A DNA stretch of 60,000 bases from Liolophura sinensis (Eukaryota > Mollusca > Polyplacophora > Chitonida > Chitonidae). Below are positions 11,056-22,574 of this stretch, one piece after another. The DNA lies in assembly GCF_032854445.1 (NCBI RefSeq), contig NC_088304.1, forward strand, positions 25,991,704 to 26,051,703. Reading direction: 5' to 3'. The notes under the pieces are model-generated. The model saw only the letters and a program-made list of their open reading frames with translations, had not been told where the DNA came from and made no database searches. Numbering within the stretch: position 1 is the first letter of the stretch; every line of letters begins with the position of its first letter. Made by a program: the position numbers and the translations under genes.

Positions 11056-12543
11056 TGTTACAGTCAATCTGTGTAATCAATCATTACGCGTAATGACTAA
11101 ACAAATCAGTCATTTCGTGAAGTGCCTGTGAGCACCAGGCAATACAAGTAATGACAAAGAGTTTGTCATTACACGAAATGACTAAAAACCATGCCTTTCT
11201 TCTACACAAAATGCCTGAATGCAAATTCTGCAAACCAAGCAATGTGTGTAACACATAAAACGACAATGTTGTTGTTATTTGATGAATCTCATCTCGATAC
11301 CAGTATGATTTTACTATCATACAACAAGTGGTACAGTGGTTACAGATGTAATATGGCCTTTTTAAACACGTCAAATGAAAAGTTCTTAAGCGTGAGAGTG
11401 GCTTCCCTAAGTGAGTGGCTTCCCCAAGTGACTTCTTCTTAATTCCCTAGCACATGACAATTAAGCCCCGAAACTGTGTCTTCCCTCCAGGGGCTTTATA
11501 CCCAAAGTGACTTCTTAATCCTCCAAACCTTTGGCTTAGAAAATTTTCCCATATAACCTGCATTGTAACAGAACCAACACAAACCACCACTCAGGAACCG
11601 ACACAAACTACAGATATGGGCTTTGCACCTCCAGCTAGTCTGCCAGTTGATCAAATGAGTAGTGACAATGATCCAGCTGTAGTATCCTCAGATTTATTAA
11701 GTGACCGCTTACAAAACATTTCAAGTGAGAGAAAGGTTGCCAGCTCTGCCCAGATGACACAAGCTCAACGTATGGTCAAGAGGAGTCGTGTGAAACTAGC
11801 CAGTGGTAAGGTGGGGGACAATGTGGCTGTACCTATTCTTCTTGTGGATAGGGGACGTGGTGATTCACGTAATATTCTGGGATTGACAATGGACCGTTAT
11901 GAGAATGACATGTACACCATTTGTGTTAAAGCTGGGATTCTGAAAGGAAAGTTTTCACGCAATCAGTTTGATTTGTGTCCCCAGCATTTACTTACTGACT
12001 CTGATGTAGACTGTACAAAGAAGGTAACACTACGCCAGGCTGTACATATGGAATTAAGCTGTGGTGGTCAGGGATATGCACGGTGCAATTGTGCAGGCTC
12101 CAAGAGATGTGGAACCAATAGGTGGAAGTGTTTTAAAAATGAAATAAAATGCTCCAGCCGATGTCACAGCAGCCTAATGTACAAATATAAATGACTCGTG
12201 ATACTAACCAACTACATGTAGTATTTTGTAAAGTGAACTGACTGTAAGACTTTCATTATGTATGATTTTAACCCGTGATGTATGACTTCATTTTGTGTTT
12301 TTGACTTTACTTCATGATTTACTTCATCATGATCAATTGTCCATAATCTCGTTACATTCATCTGATGTTTTATAGCCTTTAGTCATTTCACGTAATGCCT
12401 GATCATGATTTTTAGTCATTTCGCGTAATGAGTGGAACTTTTAGTCATTACACGTATTGCCTGGTGCTCACAGGCACTTCACGAAGTGACTAATTTGTTT
12501 AGTCATTACGCGTAATGACGGATTACACAGATTGACTGTAACA
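11056..12543 (+). mobile_element. Ginger-like DNA transposon, copy A (1,488 bp, non-autonomous)
   Basis: Long terminal inverted repeats: TGTTACAGTCAATCTGTG at the left end and its complement at the right end, with similarity extending about 140 bp inward and including repeated palindromes such as GTCATTACGCGTAATGAC. The ends are flanked by TATA (11052-11055 and 12544-12547). The uninterrupted 29-bp minisatellite unit ..ACCAGGTATATACAAGGCGG.. shows TATA was a single copy before insertion, so the duplication is 4 bp. TGTNR ends plus a 4-bp duplication, and an internal frame like the tail of Ginger/KRBA2-type integrases, point to the Ginger superfamily. No DDE integrase core is left. Confidence 0.8.
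11616..12194 (+). CDS. C-terminal remnant of Ginger/KRBA2-type transposase, copy A
   Basis: 192 codons. Residues about 65-130 (VGDNVAVPILLVDRGRGDSR.., LGLTMDRYENDMY, LKGKFSRNQFDLCP) and a Cys-rich end (C149, 157, 159, 165, 172, 179, 183; CGGQGYARCNCAGSKRC) resemble the C-terminal part of proteins usually named 'KRAB-A domain-containing protein 2-like', which derive from Ginger integrases (recognised from memory). Trp170 stands where I expect Cys. The integrase core is absent, so it cannot be an active transposase; the frame may be a fossil or code a DNA-binding tail. The frame is open a little upstream of the ATG (EPTQTTTQEPTQTTD). Confidence 0.65.
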   Translation: MGFAPPASLPVDQMSSDNDPAVVSSDLLSDRLQNISSERKVASSAQMTQAQRMVKRSRVKLASGKVGDNVAVPILLVDRGRGDSRNILGLTMDRYENDMYTICVKAGILKGKFSRNQFDLCPQHLLTDSDVDCTKKVTLRQAVHMELSCGGQGYARCNCAGSKRCGTNRWKCFKNEIKCSSRCHSSLMYKYK

Positions 12544-12822
12544 TATACAAGGCGGTACTGACTGAGTCAGAGTGTGGAAAGTGAGGGAAACATTTAAAAT
12601 AAAGCAAACTTCACATGGAAGGCTGTGAGAGCGTATTTGTAAATTTGAACAGGTTAGTGATCTGTTATCTGTAAACAATTCAAATATATCAAAAACTCTG
12701 AAGGATATTTAGCTGCCTTCGCTGAATTTAAAGGAATATTATGAACGCTATTCAGAAGATCACAGATTCTTCATGCAGATATATTCCGTGCAGGTACATT
12801 GTCTCTGCACTTATATCTGTTC

Positions 12823-13195
12823 ACCGTCTCGGATAGCACAGTTGATAGAGCGTCTGATTCGGGACCGGTAGATCCAGAATCAATCCTTGATCGAGCCACA
12901 CCTGAGACCTTAAAAGAGGAAGTTGTAACTTCCTCGCTTGGCGTTTGGCATGAAGGGATAGTGCAACGACTGGTTGACCCGTATCAGTATAATGGCTCGG
13001 GCGGGGCGGCTTACTTGCCTTCGGTAAGTCGTCTCAGTGAAGCAGGGAGCACTAAATAAAAAAGTGGTGGAAATCCGTCCTGCACAAGGAGGCACATTTC
13101 ACGTACATGTAATGTACCTTAAGGATTCCTTCGTCGTCATATGACTGAAAAATTGTTGAGTACGACGTTAAACCCCAAGCACTCACTCACTCACT
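12823..13195 (+). mobile_element. tRNA-derived SINE, family 2 (ACTC tail), copy A
   Basis: tRNA-like head with TAGCACAGTTGATAGAGCG (A box) and GATCCAGAATCAATCC (B-box region), central block CCCGTATCAGTATAATGGC, then TTGAGTACGACGTTAAACCC and an (ACTC)n tail. A frame of 86 codons is open through it and is not a gene. Confidence 0.85.
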
Positions 13196-13391
13196 ATATT
13201 TTTACAAACAACAAACGCTTTCCTTTCTGACCTGACTTTACGACAACAGGGATAATTTCTTTTTTGACAAATTATACTTACTTGGATAGCCGACTAGCTC
13301 TGAGTATGGAGTGTGCACGTCTTGCCTTGTAGATTTGTGTTATGTGACGATTTCAATCAAAGTCACAAGCTATTATTGCAAAAACTAATGT

Positions 13392-14035
13392 GTCACGCCC
13401 CCTAGAGATAATTACAGATCGTACAATCCCACTGGCACTCTCCTTCGCGATTGCATCTAATTCCACTTAACCTGGGGTTAGAGGTGTATATTCATCGTGT
13501 TGAATTGGGTCGCCACGTTCGAAATTGCAATCAAAGTACAACTAAAATACATAGTTTGTTATCGACAACGTTTAAACTAGCATGTTATACAGTTTAAATT
13601 TTCATTTCACTCATTTGCCCAGCACATGCCTATTGCTTTTCAAACATTATGGAAAACTGTGGATCGCTTCTCTTTGTATGATTCCGTCCTCATTTCGTAC
13701 TTTACATGCTTTCTTGTTCTCTGATGGCTTGTGTTAAATGTTGTTTTGGGAATTGGCCTTGCGAGTATTGACCTGGACGTCCATATTGGATGCCGACTGA
13801 TATACGAATGTCTGCTTCGACGCACATACTCAGGTTTCCTTTCATATTCTGAAGGAACACATTTAAAATAAATACATTCATTATTATTATTTAACATGCT
13901 GTATGTTAGTCTCTGTGTGTTACTTTACCAGCTTGTTTTAGACTACGAACAGCATCTATTACAAACCTTACAAATACATCTAGCGCAGTTGATTGAAAAT
14001 ATGTTGCGATGTCTTCTGTGGAAGCACGTGGTCAT
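13392..14035 (+). repeat. Interspersed repeat R1, copy A-1
   Basis: Conserved blocks in order: CCTAGAGATAATTACAGAT, CATCGTGTTGAATTGGGTC, AACTAGCATGTTATACAG, TTACATGCTTTCTTGTTCTC, TTGTTTTGGGAATTGGCCTT, ACTGATATACGAATGTCTGC, AATAAATACATTCATTATTA. No coding frame. The same blocks occur near 17.4 and 26 kb. No terminal repeats recognised. Confidence 0.7.
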
Positions 14036-14109
14036 ACAAATGCTTAAATAGTAGCAAACTACGCGACCTTAGCACCATGGGTTAAGCAATATTAGTTTTA
14101 AAAAGTGCA

Positions 14110-15535
14110 ACAGTAACCACTCACTCCCTTGTTTCATTCTCTTACTCACTCCCTGGTGTATTCACCCGCACCCTTACTCCCTAGTTTATTCACTCACTCA
14201 CTCCTTACTTTACCCATTCACTCCCTGTTTTACTCGATTGATTATTCACTTACTCACTACCTAGTTTACTCCCAAGTTTACTTACTCACTTACTCACTCG
14301 CTCACCCAATCACTCAATGAATTACTCACTCACATACTCACTCACTTACTCGCTCCCTGGTTTATTCATTCACTAACACACTCCCAGGTTTACTCACTCA
14401 CTCCCTGTTTTACTATAGTTTACTTATTCACTTCCTGGATTACTCACTTACTTCCTGGTTTACTCACTCACTCCTGGTTTACTCACTCACTCCTTTTTTA
14501 CTCACTATATTACATGCTCCCTACGTAATTTACTCACTCGCTCACACACTCCATGGTTTACTCACTCACTCCCTGGTTTATTCACTCACTCCCTGGTTTA
14601 CTCACTCACTCCATGGTTTACTCACTCACTCATTCCTTAGATTACTCAATCACTCCCTGGATTACTCTCTTATTCACTCACTCCATGAATTATTTACCTA
14701 ATCTCTGGATTACTCAATCACTCCCTGGACTCATTCACTTACTCCCAGAGTTGCTCACGCACTCACCCACCCATCCCTGGAATACTCACTCACTCAGGCA
14801 CTCCCTGATTTATTAACTCACTGCCGGGTTTACCCATTCGTACACTCCCTGGGTTTACTCAGTCACTCCCTGGTTTATTCATTCACTCACTCACTCCCTG
14901 GTTCAGTCACTCCCTGGTTTACTCACTTGCTTACTCACTCACTGAATTACTCACTCACTCCCTGGTATTACTCGCTCACTCCTTCAATTACTAGCTCACT
15001 ACCTGGACTACTCGCTCACTCCATGGTTTACCTCACTACCTCACTTCCTAGTTCACTCACTGACTTCCTGGTTTAATCAACTACTTACTAACTCCATGAA
15101 TTACTCACTCACTCTCTGGTGTTACTCGCTCACTCCTTGGGTTACTCACTCCATCCCTCCTAACTTGGTTTCTCACTCGCCCACTCCCTGGTTACTTTCT
15201 CGCTGGTCTCTGGTTTAGTCACCTATTCACCCCTTGGATTACTCACTCCCTCCCTGGTTTATTCAGTCACTCCATGGATTATTCAGTCACTCCTGGTTAT
15301 TCAGTCACTCCCTGGATCACTAAATCTTTCCCTGGTTTACTCACTTACTCACTCCCTGGTTTATTCAGTCACTCTCTGAATCACTCAGTCACTCAATGGT
15401 TTACTCACTTACTCACTCCCTGGTGTACTCACTCGTTCACCCCTGGTTTACTCACTCGCTCAATCAGTTCATGGTTTACTCACTCACTTACTCAGCCTCT
15501 GGATTACATACTCATCCCTGGTTCACTTGCATACT
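14110..15535. repeat. ACTC-rich minisatellite, copy A
   Basis: Units of about 20 bp, GGTTTACTCACTCACTCCCT and variants with added or lost ACTC steps. Open plus-strand frames reading LTHSLPG.. are repeat artefacts. Confidence 0.92.
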
Positions 15536-15539
15536 CACA

Positions 15540-15990
15540 TTAAACGTAGATTTATTGAAAAGGTACATAGCAGACCAGTCAGTGGTTTACAGAGTGAAGT
15601 ATACAGTATATATTTTGGTGGATGTATGAAAAGAAATACAAGTATACAATATTTAGACAGCAGAAATGTGGAGATGTAAGACAATGGAAACATCCGCATG
15701 ATATAATGAAAAATTGCACATATAACTTATGAAGTAATTGAAGACTATATGGAATTAGAATTAATCCTTTTGTAATTAAGAAATAATTATTGGTTTGGAA
15801 ATGATAATTTTGGTTATAGTTATGGCTATTGTTATTCAACATCTCTTACCGCCTTTGGTCAGCATGGGCGATGGGGTATTTCACAGGTAGCAAGCATAAT
15901 TTACATACCTCACATCTTAATTTTGATAAAATGCAACGTATATAAAAACACATATTTTCCAGCAGATTTATATAAACATACGCAAGTCTG
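15540..15990. other. No gene seen
   Basis: AT-rich unique sequence; short open frames have no family resemblance. Copy B counterpart at 54,045-54,510. Confidence 0.5.
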
Positions 15991-15994
15991 CACA

Positions 15995-16122
15995 TTCGAA
16001 TACACATAGATGTATCTGTAGATATACGCACACATAGATGTACCTGTAAATACACACACACATAAATGCGTCTGTAGATATACATAGACATAGATGCATG
16101 TGTAGATATACACACATAGATT
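15995..16122. repeat. ~30-bp tandem repeat, copy A (four units)
   Basis: ACACATAGATGTATCTGTAG-type units with ATATACGC/ATACACAC linkers. Copy B has one unit fewer. Confidence 0.8.
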
Positions 16123-16148
16123 TAATCGATCAGTCCCAAGACCATTTA

Positions 16149-16660
16149 GTACTGCCTGTGTGAGCCAGAAGGCGATTCGACAGTAATTCGACTGTAGCGC
16201 CAACTGGACTCAGATAGTGTCAACTTTGGTTTCAGGTGAAAGGAATCTGAAGTAATGTATATGTTGTAAATCTGGCTGCTGTCGGGGCTTTGGCATTACC
16301 TTGGTCAGCCAGTAGACGATTCGACTGTAGCGACCCTGGGATCAGATGGTGGCAACTTCAGCGTGAGGTGAAGGGGGATCAAAAGAGGTGTATACTGTAA
16401 AAATTTGGTTGATATGTGTGAGGCAGAAGGCGATTTGATGGCGATTAAATTGTAACGCCCTGAGAAGTCAGATGGTGTGAACTTTTGGTGTCATGTGAAA
16501 GACGATCAGCAGTGATGTACATTGTATGTTTGGTTGCTCTAGCTCATTTACTGTGCGAGTCAGAGATTCTACGGAGATGCAGTTGTAGCAGCCCCTGCAA
16601 CTTTGGTGTAAGGTGAAAGAGGATCAAAAGAGGTATATTCTGCAAAATTCGCTGTTGTAT
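16149..16660 (+). repeat. Degenerate 110-150-bp tandem repeat, four units, copy A
   Basis: Units start near 16153, 16306, 16418 and 16551, each with AGCCAGAAGGCGATTCGA-, CTGTAGCG-, GATCAGATGGTG- and GTGAAAGGGGATCAAAAG-like blocks in order. A looser three-fold repeat (CTGTTTGAC..ATAATGCCGAAAAG) follows at 16745-16915. Confidence 0.7.
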
Positions 16661-17359
16661 ATTTCAAAGGATGAGAGATATTTGAATGTTAATGTGTGAA
16701 AAGATAATGACTGGTCCCTTTGAATCGCCTACCGAGAAGTTCTGCTTGACCTTAAGACAGGAACATTATATACTGCCGGAAAGCTGTGTTCGGAGAGAGT
16801 ACTGTTTCACATTAGGGCGGAAGCGCCGATAATGCCGAAAAGATTTGTTTGGCTTTAGTATAGGAATTCTGTTTGACTTCAACATAAGGCTGTCGGGCAT
16901 TGTCAAGAATGTCTGATTTGTTTAGAGATGTAGTGCCGAGAACAGATAACACTCCTAGTGCTTTTGAAGACTAAGTGTTCCTTGCAGCACTGTTGAAGTA
17001 AGGGCTAAAAATGTAATCAAAACAAGCAGCACATCACCTGTATACAAAGATACATAATACCCCGAATATCTTCAAGTTCAGATAAAATGCTGTGTGAGAC
17101 CTATTCTGAGTGTAAGATCAAAGGGTGGGTTTAATGAGTTTTCCTCACAAGAACAAAGCACAATAAGAGTAGATATCACATCACAGTTTTTCTCTTTTTA
17201 CTCTCTGTTTTAGACTACGTCATCCCTAAAAGCTTTATTCTGTTCTGAAACTTTTTTCATCCCAAATCACATAATAGGTTGTACGTTTGAGCTAACTGTA
17301 GGTATGACCCACGAAATTTACCTACATATGCGAACATATTCAGTTATTACAACACTAAC

Positions 17360-18133
17360 CTTACACGTTGAGATCACACGGTGAAATACGGTCTCTTGTC
17401 AATGTACCATAGTCAGGGTTTTATTCTAATTGTTCATATACACGCTTAAACGGTAGTAAATTATACGCCCGGAGAAATTACAGACCATCAAAATTCACTG
17501 ACACCCTCATTCATGATTGTATATAATTTCGCTTTACCTGGGGCTAGAGACCTATATTCATCGTGTTGAATTGGATCACCGGTTTTGATATATGAACTGT
17601 TGCAATCAACGCGCAACTGAGATATGTATCTTATTATCGACATTAGTATGGTACAAGATTAAATTTCAGTCATTCGCCTAGAACCTTGCGCCTTTCCAAC
17701 ATTGAAAACTGTGGATTTCCTTTTTTCGTACTTTACATGCTTTCTTTTGTTCTTTGGTGATTTGTGTTAAATGTCGTTTTGGCAACTGGCCTTGCGATTA
17801 GTTGCTCGGAGCGTCCTTATTTGTTGACGACTGATAGATTCAACACATAGATTCCAGTTTTTTAAAAATATTTTAAGGAGAGCATAAAAATAAATACTTT
17901 ATTATTATTATTTAATATCTTTTAATATATTTCTTTCCGTGTGTTCCTTAATCAGCTTCTCTTAGACTGGACACAGCGATGTGACACAAGCAAATAATGT
18001 AATATATTAGGCAACATTTACTATAAAAATTTGTTACAAGTACATAAACAAGCCCCAAATACAAACCTTACAAATACATTTGGCGCGCTGATTAAGAAAA
18101 TGGTGCGATGTCATCGCCGGAAGCACTTGGTCT
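17360..18133 (+). repeat. Interspersed repeat R1, copy A-2
   Basis: All blocks of R1 in the same order, with an added upstream module (CACACGGTGAAATACGGTCT, TTGTCAATGTACCATAGTCA, GGGTTTTATTCTAATTGTTC). Ends GATGTCATCGCCGGAAGCAC, as in the 13.4-kb copy (GATGTCTTCTGTGGAAGCAC). Confidence 0.7.
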
Positions 18134-18519
18134 AGCCACTCTGACATAGTGTAGCTTTCCCGGCAACACGTTGTGAGTAATCCGCAGTGTGTGTAGAAAA
18201 CTTCTCACGTATCACCTCAAAATGAACAGTGAGCAACAATTTTCGTAGGGAGCAGGTCGACGTGTCACGAGATTGTATGTCACGTGAATTTACGGCCAAT
18301 ACACAGATAAACGGCGATATCGGACATTTGAACAGATTGCTGACGCCATTTACTGAGTACCATTGTACTGATTCTTGGGACGATTTAACAGAATGTGCTA
18401 AGCATCAAATGATGTCTTTATGGGAAGAGTGAAATCAAGTGTAAACTGGGAAGAGGGATCACCCTTACACGTTGACGTAACTTTTCAACTTGAGATCAAA
18501 CTCAGAAACTCAAATTTTG

Positions 18520-18985
18520 CTTGCTTGTTTACACACTTCCTTGTTGGTTTACTGACTGACTCATTAGTTGCTTTACTAACTCACTCACTGGCGTACTCAT
18601 TCGCCCATTTCACCTTATTACTCACTCACTCACGCGCTGTATTACTCACCTCACTCACTCGCTTTTTTACTCACTCTCTCTGAATTACTCACTCGTTGGT
18701 TTACTCGCTCACTCACTAGTGACGGTTTACTCTCATTCACTCGTACTCACTCACTCACTCATTCCTTGGCGTTTTCTCTCCTTTACTCACTCACTTACCC
18801 CATGGCTTACTCATTCAGACACTCACTCCATGCATGGTTTATTCATACACTCACTCACTCATTGCGTTTACTCGGTCACTCACTAAAACCCTGTTTCCCT
18901 CACTCACTCACTCACTCCCTGGTTTATTCACTCAATCACTCAATGCTTTGTTCACTCACTTCGTGCTTTATTCATTCACTTCCTG
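18520..18985. repeat. ACTC-rich minisatellite, shorter array, copy A
   Basis: Same ACTC/ACTCACTC motif with GGTTTA and GCTTTA linkers, less regular than the 14-15.5 kb array. Confidence 0.9.
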
Positions 18986-19088
18986 GAATTAGTTTTAAAA
19001 CATGCAGTGATGTTAATTGTAATCTATTACACGTCACTGGACTAGAACTACTCAAAATGCTGAGCTATCAAGAAAGGTGTTTTCTGCC

Positions 19089-19311
19089 GTACTCAATAAT
19101 GTTTAACTTATACGACGGCGACCAGCATTATGGTGGGAGGAAGTCGGGCAGAACCCACGACCATCCTCAGGTTGCTGAAAGCCTTTCCCACGTACGGCAG
19201 AGAAGAAGCCAGCCTGAAATGGACTTAAACTCACAGATACCGCATTGGTGAAAGGCTCAGGGTCATTGCGCCTCGCTGGCGTGCTAACCACCCCGATCAC
19301 GGAGGCCCTCT
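19089..19311 (-). mobile_element. SINE family 1 (copy A)
   Basis: Nearly complete: head GGGCCTCCGTGATCGGGGTG at the right, core CCACCATAATGCTGGTCGCC; the AAATA tail is missing at the left. Confidence 0.8.
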
Positions 19312-19548
19312 TTCTACAGTGTAAGAGTGTATTTGCCCTGTCATTGAAACCGACAGCTCCCATCAATCGCACAGAGTGGATAGAATAGAACAGCTGCCTG
19401 AGTGAAAGATCGTAAATTACGCACAGAGACACACACAAACCCAAGGAGGGGTGCTTCAATCAAAAGATACCCAGTTCTGGAACTTCTAGAATAAGTCATC
19501 TGATGACTCATCATCTACAAGGTGGTCACTAAATAAGATATGCGTTGT

Positions 19549-19678
19549 ACGTGGAAAGGTCTGGAATCAACCTGCAGATCGTCTACGGTTTCCTCCACCA
19601 TATTGCTGGCCGCCGTCGTATACGGGAAATATTCCTGATTACGGCGTAAAACACCAATGGAATAAATACATGAGTAAA
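19549..19678 (+). mobile_element. SINE family 1, 3' fragment (copy A)
   Basis: Begins GTACGTGGAAAGGTCTGGAA and continues through CTGGCCGCCGTCGTATACGG to the tail; head missing. Confidence 0.75.
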
Positions 19679-19679
19679 A

Positions 19680-20950
19680 AAAATATTCAAGTTGGTAAGC
19701 CAATTGGTGTAGAGTATTAGCAAAATGACAGTACCAGTATGTGTAGTAATACGCTGGTTCAATATTTCCCCATCATCATTGATTTGTGTAATAGGTTCTA
19801 TATCGCCTCGTCCATTTACAGATTTCATGCTTCCCTAATACACAGCTGAGTCACCTGTTATTGTTCGGTGAGTAACGCATAAACAAGCTTTGGTGTCTTC
19901 AGAATTAATCTACACTGCTCAGATCGAAAGTAGCTCCCCTTATGCACGCGACCTATTCAGTCTGATACTAGCCTTATGAAAACAGATCCATTCAGACATA
20001 AATTTGCTCACTGCATACGACTTCTAAAATCATATAATAGACAAATACTGATGAGAATTCCCCACAAGTATATCAAGGGCAGCAGTTAGGCTAACCCTAA
20101 ACAACAGTACCGCACGTGTTTCAAAAGTCAACCTTGTCTAGTGCTGTAAAGTGTGGAGAGAGCCACATACATTTACGTTGTAAGGAGTATGACCAGTGCT
20201 GGGTGTCATTTGAGTTATAACAACTACAGCTGTCATTTGAGTTATAACAACTACAGCAGTGGCCTGAAAGTCCGGTTATACATGATATTTAGAAATTAAA
20301 TAAGCCAGCGTACAGGCATACATGTAAAAGCCTATCGAAACTATATTTTCTCTGTGTAAGCTAGATGTCAATAACTAAATATCAACAAGGACTAATGGTT
20401 TGTTCGTTTAAAAAATTTCCCCAAAAATATATTTGTTTAGGAAATTACGCTAAGACAATATGCCCCCATCGTTATCTTTTTAGAAGCGGTACTTCTTTAT
20501 CGCCTCACCCATAGAAAGACGGAAAAAGTGTTGACATGTCACATTTTCTTCCTCCATCTGTGGGAAAACAGCGTTAGGCGTATATACGAGATGAAAAATT
20601 GCATGTACAAAATACTCAGTGGTAGTACACTTTGGTTGTACTATTTAAGTCCAATTGAGCTCTCGTTGAAGTAAAAAAGTCATCAGTAGCCAATCACGTT
20701 AAACAACAATTAAACTGAGATATAAACAAATCATTTGAACAGACAAAAAGGACACTCCGTGCATGACTTTCTTTCTGTTCTTCTACGTAAACGCCAATGC
20801 TATAAACCATCGTCTGTGACTAGGCCATGCCTAGAATGTACAGTTGTAATGCTAGTCATATATATGACGTCATTCATTCAGTCTCAAAACCACGACTGAC
20901 TGTCATACCATTCCGGATTTCATTCCAGGGTTTTTGAAGACAGCATTTGT
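19680..20950. other. No gene seen
   Basis: Unique sequence apart from the 27-bp duplication; no splice-bounded coding exon recognised. Copy B counterpart at 58,172-59,424. Confidence 0.5.
20204..20257 (+). repeat. 27-bp perfect tandem duplication, copy A only
   Basis: Two adjacent copies of TGTCATTTGAGTTATAACAA + CTACAGC. Copy B has one. Confidence 0.9.
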
Positions 20951-20956
20951 AGTGTT

Positions 20957-21480
20957 TATAAATATGAACGACGGAGTTGGAAAGCTCGCAGTCATTTCAT
21001 CAAGTGCATTTGAAAGCAGTCATTTTCTCAAGTCCACTTGAGAGCAGTCACATTTACTGTCATCCACTGTGATAAATTTTGATGGGTTTGGAGATATCGA
21101 CTTTCACGCATTCGACATTCGTCATTTGGACTCCATTTCCTGTGCAGAGCACTGTGAGCTTGTGTTTCGCCACTTGCTATTTTTTGAGACGTTATTTTGG
21201 AGCTTGTATCGCTCCTTGTCTTTTTGTGCGATTAAGCATATTTCTTCTCAGTCTACCCTGAAAATGATATTGTGTATATTTCCGAGGAGTGAAACATATA
21301 TTGCCAGCTTGGAATCGCGGACGCGACTGTCAACCTGTCCGCCCGAGAATGTCATGCTTTTAACTGTGGATTCTATATTTGCGTGGGCTGACTCGCTCTT
21401 GGAAGCCGGGATATTCCATCCGGATTTAGACGCTGTCATCAGTAAAAGACTATATATTTATTATACATAAATATATATAC
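20957..21480 (+). mobile_element. Possible LTR-like sequence, copy A (5' 242 bp missing)
   Basis: Matches 59667-60000 from the TATAAATATG onward and continues through AATCGCGGACGCGACTGTCA to an AT-rich stretch at 21,450-21,490. The first 242 bp seen in copy B are absent. Confidence 0.35.
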
Positions 21481-21489
21481 TATATATAT

Positions 21490-22570
21490 TGTTTTGTATA
21501 TTTTTGTCAGCTGTATTATTTGTATAATGTGTTCAAATATATGTATTGAACTTATTCAAGCGTTTTCGTGTTTGATCTTAGAATCATACAAGCCAGTTGC
21601 TTCTCATCTTTACTCTCTGATAGTGGAACCCTTATAATATCCTCTCGTCGCAATGATTGTTAACCTTCTGGAGATAGTCACTTGGTCCGATAGTAGTTAC
21701 CTGCACTTATCCCGAAGGTAATCATGTGTATACTTTGCGAGGGAAGATATCTGCTGATGCTAATTAAGAGAGTTAAGTGCTGGCAATGGGGTGGAATAGA
21801 TAGTAATATAAATATAAGTGTCAAGTCCGACATTCATATACCACTCGTAGTCCGTAAAAGGCGTTCCAAATCGATAATGCCAAGATCCATTTCCAAAACA
21901 ACGTTTAACACTAACTCCAAAAGACAAAGGTATGCAAGAAATTATACAAATAAGAAATAAAGCCAGTAACACACAAGAGAGAAGCGGTCATCAGCTTTCA
22001 ATGATGCCGGGCAGACAATGAATATTCCAGGCATGAATTCCATATCAAAGCTCAAATTCGTAGTCCATGAGTGAGTTCCATGTCAAATAACAATTAAACA
22101 AGTATGTCAGTCTCAGTGTAATACGTACACTCTTTGTGTAGTAGTTTTATGCGTGCACTTCCCGTGATGGAACATGCAGTTACGTGTAATCGTTGCGATG
22201 CCGTAGTAATGCTTATTGTCATATTATTATTCCGATGGTAGTTACATCCTCTCAATTCGATGATAGTTACGTGTTCCTCTAGCTGTTTGCATTCCGTCGG
22301 AAGATACGCGCACGTACGACGCGATCAGGACTAACTAGCTTCGTGAACATGACTTGTTCTCAGCTTGAACAAGGATGCAGTCATTGAACAACTTTGTATT
22401 TACGCAATAAACTTACGACCCGAGTAGAAATGCGTACAGACATACATGTAGGCCTACAGATTCCATTGACAGATGCACCAACATTCAAACATAACTGTGT
22501 TTAACCATATATCTAGCAGCCTACAGAATTCTGGTACCCAATTATTCATGAAAATCATATAGATACATAC
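21490..22570. other. No gene; R1 fragment and unique sequence
   Basis: Contains the inverted R1 fragment; otherwise nothing recognised. Homology between the two large copies cannot be followed here because copy B runs off the window. Confidence 0.5.
21826..21955 (-). repeat. Interspersed repeat R1, inverted fragment
   Basis: Complement of the R1 3' region: CATTCATATACCACTCGTAG .. CCATTTCCAAAACAACGTTT. Not a gene although open. Confidence 0.55.
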
Positions 22571-22574
22571 ATAC

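Larger units (their letters stand above)
1..21480. repeat. Large direct duplication, copy A
   Basis: Collinear with 37,384-60,000: same SLC22 exons, SINEs, minisatellites and transposon in the same order and orientation. Position 1 corresponds to 37,384; offset grows from 37.38 to about 38.5 kb through indels. Identity looks about 98% by eye. The left end is cut by the window, so unit length is unknown; similarity fades somewhere after about 21.3-21.5 kb, where copy B reaches the window end. Confidence 0.95.

Noticed and set aside
12799-13059. 86-codon frame MSLHLYLFTVSDSTVDRASD..
   Set aside because: Lies wholly within a tRNA-derived SINE; open by chance in both copies.
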